From contig DASTGN010000004.1 of NCBI GenBank assembly GCA_035719105.1, positions 186,001 through 250,000 on the forward strand: a DNA stretch of 64,000 bases, written 5' to 3'. Shown piece after piece: positions 44,964 to 53,307 of this stretch; position 1 is the stretch's first letter; every line of letters begins with the position of its first letter. A program made the position numbers and the translations under genes. Source of the stretch: UBA8389 sp035719105. Lineage in GTDB: Bacteria > Bacteroidota > Bacteroidia > Bacteroidales > UBA1402. Below the pieces are notes generated by a model. That model saw nothing but the letters and a program-made list of their open reading frames with translations, was not told the DNA's origin and made no database searches.

Positions 44964-45581
44964 TTACGGTAATTTAGGCTTTCCGTACAATAAGTTAACT
45001 CTTGAATCAAATAAAATCATACTATCGTTGACAGCAAAAATACGCAAAGTCGAGTTTTCCATGGTCTTTGCTTCTGCCGGAATAAGCGTGGCAAATCCTT
45101 CTTTGGTGAAGACAAAAAAAGACTTCGGAAGCTGTACGTTCTGCCAAAGCACATACAATTCCGATGGGCGACCGGAGCAATCTATGAGCAATCGGTTATT
45201 CAACATTCCTTTGGATGTCAGATTTTTTTGGGTCAAGGTATCAAAAGAATTCTGATGAATGCTCATCATGGTAATTTCTTTCCCATCTTTCCATAGATGT
45301 ATCGGATGCAGGTTTCGTCTCGATTTCTTCAGAATCAATTGATATACACTTTTACCCTCATTTAACTGAGAAACGGAGAATCCCATTGCCAAAACAGAAT
45401 CAGGGCAAACATTCCCAGGCAACAGTTTGGTTAAATTCAAGGTATCCACCTCGTTTTGGAACGTGACACACGGCATCAACGATTCATTGGCTGCTTTCCA
45501 TATTCCTTTCAACGGCCCGTGTGACTCACAAGCCATTAACAGCACCAATAAACAACCAATCAGAATTGCTGTTGCTTTCAT
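44964..45581 (-). CDS. Hypothetical lipoprotein in the starch operon
   Basis: A 205-residue protein with a signal peptide and lipobox (LLVLLMAC, Cys about residue 18), so it is anchored in a membrane. After that it is predicted to be all-beta: repeated short strands such as KSVYQLILKKSRRN, ELYVLWQNVQLPKSFFVF and LRIFAVNDSMILFDSRVN. There are two further Cys (CVTF, VCPDS). I recognise no family. It lies 18 nt after the GH31 gene and 32 nt before susA, so it is cotranscribed and may be an accessory starch- or enzyme-binding protein. No counterpart is found in the classical sus operon of B. thetaiotaomicron. Confidence 0.75.
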   Translation of the reverse strand: MKATAILIGCLLVLLMACESHGPLKGIWKAANESLMPCVTFQNEVDTLNLTKLLPGNVCPDSVLAMGFSVSQLNEGKSVYQLILKKSRRNLHPIHLWKDGKEITMMSIHQNSFDTLTQKNLTSKGMLNNRLLIDCSGRPSELYVLWQNVQLPKSFFVFTKEGFATLIPAEAKTMENSTLRIFAVNDSMILFDSRVNLLYGKPKLP

Positions 45582-45599
45582 TCCTCTTTAGAATTCTTA

Positions 45600-47735
45600 C
45601 TATTTCTTTTTAACCGAAAAGGATGGGCCTTTCATCCAACCGCTTTCTGATTGACCCTTGTTGCCAATCAACATAATCTTGTAACGTTTCTCTGGTACCA
45701 GTGACATACCTTTCATCAAACGGCATTCGAATGAGACCAAACCTTTTTTGGTAGTGGCCTTAAAAGTGTATTCTGCAAATCGACCTTGTTTATAACCATA
45801 GCCATCCCCTTCATCTTCATAAAGTTTACCAATGGCCTCCCCTTTCTTATTGAGAGAAACCATCAATGTCAGGGAATCTGCACGGTATTCCACCGTACTT
45901 TGAATGACTTTGCCCAGTGGTACAATGGATCCTTCGCGAATACTCACATTTGGTTGATATTTATCCGTTTGGCTATTTTCTCCGTTAATGGAGATAATTC
46001 TCCAATTGCCTTTAGGTCTGGCGGGAGAAGCTGCCCATTTGGGAACGATCATCAAATCGGAACCAAGAAGGAACGCTTTCTCTTCACGGCGCAAACTGGT
46101 GTCTTTTGGGTCTGCAAAAAACAGTGGTCTCATCACTGGCATTCCTGTAATGGAAGCGTCGTGAAATAAGGTGTAAGTATAGGGTAGTAACCTGTAACGG
46201 CGATTCATCGCAACTTGGGCAACTTTTTCCACTTCGGAACCAAACGCCCAAGGTTCCTTTTCGTTTGTTCCTTTGGAAGCATGCCCTCTGGAAAATGGAT
46301 AAAAAGCACCGATTGCAATCCAATGCGCGTATAAGTCTGCTTCCGTATTTCCATCAAATCCACCTATATCGGGTCCCGAAAAACCCTGACCAGAAAGTCC
46401 AAGGTTGATAACCATGGGTATCGAAAGTTCAAGATATTTCCAGGTACCCTTGTTGTCACCCGTCCAAGTGGCGCCATAACGGTGACTGCCCAAATAACCG
46501 GAGCGAGAAAGTATAAATGGACGCTTATCAGGATTCACTGCCTTTATGCCTTCTCTGGAGGCTCTGATCATCAACATACCATATACATTATGATAGCGAA
46601 GATGCGAGTCTGCACCAAAATCACCACCTCCACGATGGAAATTATTGGCAGGCATGGAGTGATCCGGAACATCAAAAACTGCGGGTTCATTCATGTCATT
46701 CCAAACACCGTCAATGTGCTGATTCATATAATCTTTATAAAGACCTGCCCACCACTCACGAGTAGCCGGCATTGTAAAATCGGGGAACTTGCAGGGGCCT
46801 GGCCAAACACCACCGACAAAATCCTTCCCGGTGGAATCTTTCACCCAGACATCGCGTTCCTGACCCTGTTGGTAAACCCAATAATTAGAATCCTGTTTTA
46901 CTCCTGGGTCAATCATCCATACCCCTTTGAAATTGATTTTGTGCAGATCGTCATTAACAGCTTTCGGATTGGGGAATTTGGTCTTGTCAAATGTAAAAAT
47001 CCGGTAACCATCCATATAATCAATGTCCATCCAAATGACATCACAAGGAATTTTACGGTTTCTGAATTCTTGCGCTACGCCCAATACTCGACTGTCCGGT
47101 TCATACGAATACCTACTCTGTTGATAGCCTAGACTCCACAGGGGGGGAAGTTCCATTTTACCAACCAAATTTGTTAGAGCCATCATCACGTCTTCGATGG
47201 ATTTCTTTTGAATAATGATGACCCGCGCAGCTGGAGATTGAGCAGTAAAAGTAATGCTGTCGTTCAAAACCAATTCCTGACGCCAAGTATTATCCGAAAG
47301 GACTCCAAAAGCCGAGCCGTCTGCATTGACACCAAGCACCCAAGGGTGAGATTGGTAAAGCCTTTTCCCATTATAATCTTGATAAGTGTAGTTGTCGGTG
47401 TTCCAGATAATGATGTCCTGTCCGTTTCTTCTCAACGGGCCGGTCACTTCACCAGTGCCATATAAGCTTGCATCTTTAGGCACTGCGATGGAAATAACCG
47501 ATTTCCCATCTTTATTGTAAAAGGACGGTTTCATCGACCAGCCTTCTGGAATGGCATTAATAACGGTTGGTTCCTGTGTTAGAGCGAAGGAAGGCAGATG
47601 AGCCTTCGCACTGAAATCAGAAGGGTAAAAGATGGCGACTTCAGGTGCGATCAGGCCGTCACGTGCATCTTTTGCCTGTACTTGGAGAAACAATCCCCCT
47701 GCGAAGAGGAGAACTGTCAGTTTTCGAATATTCAT
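45600..47735 (-). CDS. Glycoside hydrolase family 31 alpha-glucosidase
   Basis: A 711-residue periplasmic or surface exo-alpha-glucosidase releasing glucose from maltooligosaccharides. Signal peptide to about residue 21 (LQVQAKD). A galactose-mutarotase-like N-terminal domain (about 30-190, with LYGTGEVTGPLRRNG) precedes the (beta/alpha)8 barrel. The nucleophile is Asp347 in GVWNDMNEP, and the acid/base Asp is in GATWTGDNKGTW. SLGYQQSRYSY and DIDYMDGYR are family hallmarks. It plays the role of SusB (GH97) in the B. thetaiotaomicron system. It is 5 nt downstream of the amylase gene. Confidence 0.93.
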   Translation of the reverse strand: MNIRKLTVLLFAGGLFLQVQAKDARDGLIAPEVAIFYPSDFSAKAHLPSFALTQEPTVINAIPEGWSMKPSFYNKDGKSVISIAVPKDASLYGTGEVTGPLRRNGQDIIIWNTDNYTYQDYNGKRLYQSHPWVLGVNADGSAFGVLSDNTWRQELVLNDSITFTAQSPAARVIIIQKKSIEDVMMALTNLVGKMELPPLWSLGYQQSRYSYEPDSRVLGVAQEFRNRKIPCDVIWMDIDYMDGYRIFTFDKTKFPNPKAVNDDLHKINFKGVWMIDPGVKQDSNYWVYQQGQERDVWVKDSTGKDFVGGVWPGPCKFPDFTMPATREWWAGLYKDYMNQHIDGVWNDMNEPAVFDVPDHSMPANNFHRGGGDFGADSHLRYHNVYGMLMIRASREGIKAVNPDKRPFILSRSGYLGSHRYGATWTGDNKGTWKYLELSIPMVINLGLSGQGFSGPDIGGFDGNTEADLYAHWIAIGAFYPFSRGHASKGTNEKEPWAFGSEVEKVAQVAMNRRYRLLPYTYTLFHDASITGMPVMRPLFFADPKDTSLRREEKAFLLGSDLMIVPKWAASPARPKGNWRIISINGENSQTDKYQPNVSIREGSIVPLGKVIQSTVEYRADSLTLMVSLNKKGEAIGKLYEDEGDGYGYKQGRFAEYTFKATTKKGLVSFECRLMKGMSLVPEKRYKIMLIGNKGQSESGWMKGPSFSVKKK

Positions 47736-47740
47736 AGGTG

Positions 47741-50506
47741 CTATAATTTAGTTAGTTTATGGATGGTCGTTTTGCCATTTTTCAAATGCGTTCGGCAAAT
47801 ATAAAGACCTGCTGGTAAAGTTGAAACATCAGCCTCTTGGTTGTTGAATTTCAATCGTAGCATTTTCGTTCCGTTTAAGGAAAAAATCTCTGCTAAAACC
47901 ACTTCAGGCCCCTTGAAACCAATCTTGCCAACAGTAGGGTTGGGATACAAAATACTATTTTTTTCTGAAGTCTGAGTCGATAGCTCATTGACAAATTGAT
48001 CGGTAAAAACTCTGAATTCACCGGGTTCCAAACTCAATGGCATCGCAATATCCAAAACATTCAAGGCTTCGCCAGTCATCAAATCATACCAATTCCCCGA
48101 CTTGGTGAAATAGGGATAACAGGTAATGGTTGCTCCTGTATAATTGGCTACTACAATGGCTGACAGTGTTCCATCAGATAGATATTCGCGCCTTCCGGCC
48201 GTCCAATTTACAAAGCCGGCTTTAAGGTCCCAAGCGGTCGGTTGTGAGAACATCAATGGATGTTGGTTGCGTAGACTGAGCAATTTTGAGTACGTTTCGT
48301 ACAATGCCCGCCTGGGAATACTTTCAAAATAATCCCAACGGACGGGCTTCTTTCCAGTTCGGCCATTGAAATCGATATTCACATCGTAGCCCAATTCTCC
48401 GAATTGCCAGATCATTTTCGGGCCAGGTGTCAATAGAAACATTGCAGCATTGGCACCCAACTGTTTCATCCGAAGCAAACTATCGTTCGATATGCCGCTG
48501 GTTCCAAAAGTCAAAGCTTTATACGCCATTCTTTCCTCGTCATGACTTTCCATGTACCCAACCACTCTGGGCGCGACCCATCCCCTACTTGCTGCCGTCA
48601 GCCTCGTAAAGTCGCTACCGGTTTGCACCGCCATGGCCGTTTGACAAAAAGCGTAATTCATGTTACCCCAAACCATCATGCCCGAATCAGCAAGCACCTT
48701 TTCTTCCGTATCAGCTCCGAAATGCTCCAGAATTAGATAGGCCCTAGGGTTGGTTGCTTTGACCGTTCTGTTGTAATCACAAAGAATATCAATGCGGCCT
48801 TGGTTGAAATTTCCCCAGACGGCCACATCGGTCGTGTAGAAGGTGCTGGGCGTAAAACCTTTGGAAAGGTCAAAACGGTATCCATCAATTTTAAATTCAT
48901 TCAACCAATACTTGATGACGGTTTTAAAATAATTGCGGGTATAGATGCTGGAATGATTGAAATCTGAACCTACATTATAAGGATGCATGGCGATAGGGAA
49001 CAGATACGGATTGGCAGTCGAAGGTCTATTGTTGGTTGCATCCCACCACATTTTAGCCATAGGGCTCAAGCCCCAGGAATGGTTGAACACGACGTCCAGG
49101 ATGACTGCGATGCCTCTACGGTGACATTCATCAATAAAGTGTTTGTAGTCATTTGAAGTACCATAAGCTTTGTCGGTGGCCATCCAGAAATTGGGATTGT
49201 ACCCCCAACTGTCGTTGCCGTCAAATTCGTTGATTGGCATCAATTCAATGGCATTAATTCCTAAATGCTGCAAATAATCTAGTTTAGCCGTTGCCGCTTG
49301 CACAGTGCCTTCGGGTGTGAAATCACGAAGATGGAGCTCATAGATGCTTAAGTTTCCAAAAGCTGGGGGTGTAAATGAATTAACTTGCCAGTTGAAAGCC
49401 GTTTTGGCTGTTTGAAATACTGAAACAACCCCTTCTGTCAGTCCGGTCGGATAGGGTTTCAGGTTTGGATAAACTAATGCATTTTGATTGATCCACTTAT
49501 CGTTCCAGGGATCCAATATTTTTTCAGAATAAGGGTCACCACAAAGGATGGTTCCGTCCACAAAATACTGAAAACCGTATTCCTTTCCAGGTGTCAAACC
49601 ATTCACGTTAATCCAGAAATAATCACCGTCTTTGGTTAACTGATAATTGTTATCGGGTTTCCAATCGTTAAAGTCGCCCAGTAAATATACATACGAATGC
49701 CCTTTGGCAAACAGAGATAGGGTTACCTTAGTATCAGTGACATAATTTATTCCGTCATTAATACCTTGTGGGCGCGGTGCTGTAGGTACTGCAGATGGCC
49801 GAACACAAATGTAGGAGGAATCACGAACGGTTGTTGTCCCGTTGCTTGCTTCGGCAATGATGTAAAAGGAACCGGAAGTTGAAAATGTTTGTGCAACCGA
49901 GATGGTGGTTGCATTGGTTTGAGTAGTACCTATTTGCGTATTGTTCAGATACATCTTTAAAGTACAAGGCTGTGAAGCAGTTGCTTTCAGCGTAAGAGTA
50001 GATGAAATGTTCACCAATGAAATGGATGAAGGGGGGGTATTCATCGTCAAATTCAAACCCGGAGTATACACCGGTAAAAAGATATCGGCACCTCCAACGT
50101 CGCGACCGGTCTTGGATCCATCGGTGTTTCGAATGACCATCGCTATTTTCTGAATGGTCTCGTTGGCATCAGTAATGCCGAAATAGCTTCTAAGATTGGG
50201 TGAAAGCGTCAGTGTCCATTTGTTGGCACTGACATAAGTCAGTTTGGTTGCATCAATATTTACTGCCCAGGTAGATTTGACATACTTCCAGTCAGAATTA
50301 CTGGTACTTAGATTGGTGATGACTCCAATATGAGCCCAAAGTTCCCCAGTAAAACCGGACAGGCCTTTGTCGCCTTGTGTGGCATCGAAGGTTATTACAC
50401 AGTTGTCCGCCTCGGTTACAAAAGAAGGAATTGATGTAACCACCTGACCCTTAAGAAGAAACAAATTCAGCAACAGAGCTATTATTAGGAATCCAGACCG
50501 TTTCAT
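47741..50506 (-). CDS. Alpha-amylase (GH13) exported by the type IX secretion system
   Basis: A 921-residue secreted amylase. Signal peptide MKRSGFLIIALLLNLFLLKGQ; two beta domains (about 25-155 and 157-240); a CBM48-like starch domain (about 261-341, with GDFNDWKPDN); the GH13 barrel (about 375-740) with DVVFNH, DGYRFDLS (Asp546), LILEHF (Glu594) and ESHDEE (Asp656). The last 72 residues (850-921, NSILYPNPTVGK to HKLTKL) form a T9SS type A sorting domain: YPNP start, PAGLYI, C-terminal K-rich end. So it is exported to the surface or medium. It fills the place of the SusG lipoprotein amylase. The start at 50506 is set by the signal peptide. An intrinsic terminator lies just upstream. Confidence 0.93.
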   Translation of the reverse strand: MKRSGFLIIALLLNLFLLKGQVVTSIPSFVTEADNCVITFDATQGDKGLSGFTGELWAHIGVITNLSTSNSDWKYVKSTWAVNIDATKLTYVSANKWTLTLSPNLRSYFGITDANETIQKIAMVIRNTDGSKTGRDVGGADIFLPVYTPGLNLTMNTPPSSISLVNISSTLTLKATASQPCTLKMYLNNTQIGTTQTNATTISVAQTFSTSGSFYIIAEASNGTTTVRDSSYICVRPSAVPTAPRPQGINDGINYVTDTKVTLSLFAKGHSYVYLLGDFNDWKPDNNYQLTKDGDYFWINVNGLTPGKEYGFQYFVDGTILCGDPYSEKILDPWNDKWINQNALVYPNLKPYPTGLTEGVVSVFQTAKTAFNWQVNSFTPPAFGNLSIYELHLRDFTPEGTVQAATAKLDYLQHLGINAIELMPINEFDGNDSWGYNPNFWMATDKAYGTSNDYKHFIDECHRRGIAVILDVVFNHSWGLSPMAKMWWDATNNRPSTANPYLFPIAMHPYNVGSDFNHSSIYTRNYFKTVIKYWLNEFKIDGYRFDLSKGFTPSTFYTTDVAVWGNFNQGRIDILCDYNRTVKATNPRAYLILEHFGADTEEKVLADSGMMVWGNMNYAFCQTAMAVQTGSDFTRLTAASRGWVAPRVVGYMESHDEERMAYKALTFGTSGISNDSLLRMKQLGANAAMFLLTPGPKMIWQFGELGYDVNIDFNGRTGKKPVRWDYFESIPRRALYETYSKLLSLRNQHPLMFSQPTAWDLKAGFVNWTAGRREYLSDGTLSAIVVANYTGATITCYPYFTKSGNWYDLMTGEALNVLDIAMPLSLEPGEFRVFTDQFVNELSTQTSEKNSILYPNPTVGKIGFKGPEVVLAEIFSLNGTKMLRLKFNNQEADVSTLPAGLYICRTHLKNGKTTIHKLTKL

Positions 50507-50527
50507 GGCGGGGAATTTAACAGGGTG

Positions 50528-50565
50528 AAAAAAAAGCCCGGCAGACAGTTTGCCTGCCGAGCTTT
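50528..50565 (-). terminator. Intra-operon terminator between susE and the T9SS amylase
   Basis: On the minus strand a 12-bp stem (AAAGCTCGGCAG with CTGCCGGGCTTT, one G-U pair; 50565-50554 with 50544-50533) and a 9-nt loop run into eight T's. It ends about 20 nt before the amylase ATG. It should cut most transcripts after susE, so susC, D and E would be made in excess over the enzymes. Confidence 0.85.
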
Positions 50566-50587
50566 CAATTATAATCAAGTAAATCGA

Positions 50588-51655
50588 TTAGTTCTTAAGC
50601 AATTTGTATTTGTAAACTGGGCCCACCAAATCCAACGTAATGGTGTAAGTACCAGCTACAGAGACATCGATATCTGCTCCGCCTGCGTTGAGCTTCAAAT
50701 CAGCACCATCATCACCATAGTTGATGTCCCAACCATTGTTGGCGCGGAACTTAATCTTACCAACAGAAAGCGCAAGGGTTGCAGTCCATTTATTGGTTGC
50801 TGCATCATAGGTCATCGCTTGGTCGGAATCCCAACCACCTGTTGTGGCACTTCCGATGACACCCCATCGCGTAATCTTGGTTACGGAATAAGTGAGTGCA
50901 ACCAAATCAGCATTAACCTTATAGTAACCACCCGTCGCCAAGGATACGTTTCCACCGCCACCAGCGACCAGTTTGCCAGCGCTGCTGTAGCTGTATTCGC
51001 CATTGCCCCAGTCCACTTTTGTAAATTTGAATTCCACATAATTGGCAGGGTCTCCGTCTCGAACCATGTTGACGTAGCCTTCGTACACATCGTCCGATTT
51101 AAGCGAATAAATGCGGTTGTAGTCCGTACCAGCCCCCGTCCAAGCTCCGGCACCATATGGCTGGAAGCTACCTGGCAAGTTCAGGTGCGGATATACAATG
51201 ATTACTTCGTAAGGAGTCAACGTCATGGCAACTGAATCGGATGAAATCTTTTCAGGCGTCAATCCGGTAACTTTAGCAACCACTTTAATTTGAACGTTTG
51301 AAGCCACACCATCGAGACCGCCAAGCGTCAGCAATGCCGTGTTGATCTTATCGTAAGTTACATCGGCAGAAGTCGTGGTTACCGTAGCAATGTCCACTGC
51401 ATTGGCAAACGCAGCACCGGCAATATCCATTTTTAAGGTATAAGATACCGCAGCATCATACCCATAATTGGGTGCTTGCCAGCTAAATGTCAGCGTGCTG
51501 TCTTTTTGTGCTTCAGTCATGGTGAGTGAAGCAACCGGAGCAGCGTCCATGACAGGTGGAGTGATGGTGTCAGCCACAGTAGCCAACTCCCTGTTATCGC
51601 AAGCCATCAATGTTGCTCCAATCATCAGGGTGAGCAAAAAATTATTTTTTTTCAT
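50588..51655 (-). CDS. SusE-like starch-binding outer-membrane lipoprotein
   Basis: A 355-residue lipoprotein with lipobox LMAC (Cys about residue 19). An N-terminal SusE-type Ig-like domain (about 25-155, TLTFSWQAPNYGYDAAVSYTLKMD) is followed by two starch-binding repeats (about 170-265 and 265-355). These show the Trp/Gly pattern of SusE/SusF modules (PGSFQPYGAGAWTGAG, then WGVIGSATTGGWDSDQAMTYD, and KIKFRANNGWDINYGDDG). It retains starch chains at the surface without catalysis. It sits 30 nt after susD. Confidence 0.85.
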   Translation of the reverse strand: MKKNNFLLTLMIGATLMACDNRELATVADTITPPVMDAAPVASLTMTEAQKDSTLTFSWQAPNYGYDAAVSYTLKMDIAGAAFANAVDIATVTTTSADVTYDKINTALLTLGGLDGVASNVQIKVVAKVTGLTPEKISSDSVAMTLTPYEVIIVYPHLNLPGSFQPYGAGAWTGAGTDYNRIYSLKSDDVYEGYVNMVRDGDPANYVEFKFTKVDWGNGEYSYSSAGKLVAGGGGNVSLATGGYYKVNADLVALTYSVTKITRWGVIGSATTGGWDSDQAMTYDAATNKWTATLALSVGKIKFRANNGWDINYGDDGADLKLNAGGADIDVSVAGTYTITLDLVGPVYKYKLLKN

Positions 51656-51685
51656 AATTATTATAGGATTGAATGGTTTGTATTA

Positions 51686-53296
51686 TCAATAATCTTCCAG
51701 TTGTGACAAATTGGGATTGGCATTGATGTCAGAGGACGGTATGGGGAAGATGTTGTATTTCGCATCTACACCAACACCAGCTTTTACACCACCTTTGAAA
51801 TCCCACAAATAGTCAGCGGAAGTTAGTTTGCCAAAACGAACCAAGTCGGTCCTGCGTTGGGCTTCCCACAACAATTCACGGCCACGTTCTTCCAAAAGGA
51901 AATTCAATGTCACACTGCTCCATGCAGGAAGTTCGCCCACTGCATCCACCACATAAGCCCGGTCACGAATGGCATTAATGTAACCAAGAGCAGTGGTAGT
52001 GCTGCCACCTGTGCCTCCACGAAGAACGGCTTCGGCATACATCAAGTAAACATCAGCCAATCTGAACAACGGGAAATCCGTATTTGGAAATGAACCACCA
52101 GAATTACTTCCATCGCTGTTGAAATTGCTGTATTTGATTACTTGAACACCTTCTTTGAATTCTCCTACATCATTCATATCCAACTTGTTGTAACTCGTGT
52201 AAAGCAATGAACAACGTTCATCCATAGATTCCACACCAGCAAAACGTGTATAAACACTCTTGGTGGCATGATTCCCCTGCCAACCGCCAGGAGCAGCAAT
52301 AGAAGCCTGAAGGTCGGAATTGACCGCCGATGACATCAGGAACATCATTCCTCCCCAAGATTGGAGATTGACAGCATCGTACACCATTGGGAAAATGATT
52401 TCGTGGGATTTGTTGTTATCTGCCTTGAAAAGATTGGCATAAACAGGTTCCAGCGTATAACCGTAAGCAATGACATCCTTACAGGCTGCAATGCATTCAG
52501 TATATTTATCAGCATTCACATAGGTTTTTGCATTCAGATACAATTTTGCCAACAATGTTTTGGCTGCAGCCTTGTTTGCACGACCGTAATTGTTTGCATC
52601 ATAGCCAATCCATGGAGTCTTCAAGTCAGCGTCGATGGCAATCAGTTCAGATTCCACATAATTGAAAATCTGCTCAGCAGTAGCCATTGCCGGGGGGATT
52701 GAACCTATTTTGGAGGCTTCGGTAACAAACGGTCCCTGACGGAAATGATCCAATACATGGTAATAGGACAACGCTCTAAGGAATCGAGCTTCAGCACGAT
52801 ATTCCTTGATTTTAGCCTTCAAAGCATCGGAAACACCACGAGCATTCAGTTTCGCATCAGTCGTTTCACGAAGGAACTCGCTGGCTACTGTAATCTGATA
52901 ATACAAGCGGTAGTAAAAACCCTTGATGAACACATCGGATGAAGTCCATTTCATGCTGTGAAAGTCCTTGATGGTCTGGTCATTCCATGCACAAGCAGCT
53001 TCTTCGGTGGGTAACTCCTGAAGGTTCCAAAGCATTCTCAGATAAGACGCTTGGCTACCTTCATCCAAACCGACGATATCGGGTTGACCGGCAGGACCCT
53101 GAAGCCCTGAAACGGATAAACCTGCATAAATTTTAGCGATGAATTGCTCATAAGCACTGTCGTTGCTGAAAACGACGTCAGAAGTTATTTCATCCGGATC
53201 TAACGGTACCGTATTCAGGTCGTTGTAGCAGGAACCCATCATGAACGGCAGCGTCACCAGCGAAATGAAAAGGAATTTATATTTTTTAGTTTTCAT
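51686..53296 (-). CDS. susD: SusD-like starch-binding lipoprotein
   Basis: A 536-residue surface lipoprotein (lipobox LPFMMGSC) forming the lid over the SusC channel. The SusD helical repeats and the conserved EYRAEARFLRALSYYHVLDHFRQGPFV stretch (cited as ARFLRALSYYHVLDHFRQGP) are clear. PLFRLADVYLMYAEAVLRG and LLEERGRELLWEAQRRTDLVRFGK near the C-terminus confirm the family. It follows susC by 11 nt. The starch assignment rests on the neighbours: pullulanase, amylases, GH31 and SusE. Confidence 0.93.
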   Translation of the reverse strand: MKTKKYKFLFISLVTLPFMMGSCYNDLNTVPLDPDEITSDVVFSNDSAYEQFIAKIYAGLSVSGLQGPAGQPDIVGLDEGSQASYLRMLWNLQELPTEEAACAWNDQTIKDFHSMKWTSSDVFIKGFYYRLYYQITVASEFLRETTDAKLNARGVSDALKAKIKEYRAEARFLRALSYYHVLDHFRQGPFVTEASKIGSIPPAMATAEQIFNYVESELIAIDADLKTPWIGYDANNYGRANKAAAKTLLAKLYLNAKTYVNADKYTECIAACKDVIAYGYTLEPVYANLFKADNNKSHEIIFPMVYDAVNLQSWGGMMFLMSSAVNSDLQASIAAPGGWQGNHATKSVYTRFAGVESMDERCSLLYTSYNKLDMNDVGEFKEGVQVIKYSNFNSDGSNSGGSFPNTDFPLFRLADVYLMYAEAVLRGGTGGSTTTALGYINAIRDRAYVVDAVGELPAWSSVTLNFLLEERGRELLWEAQRRTDLVRFGKLTSADYLWDFKGGVKAGVGVDAKYNIFPIPSSDINANPNLSQLEDY

Positions 53297-53307
53297 ATCT
53301 GGTTGAA

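Noticed and set aside
46482..47132. 216-codon plus-strand open frame
   Set aside because: Lies fully antisense to the GH31 gene, with no domain, signal or promoter; a codon-bias shadow.
50525..51235. 236-codon plus-strand open frame
   Set aside because: Antisense to the susE-like gene and begins in its terminator; low-complexity translation without recognisable domain.
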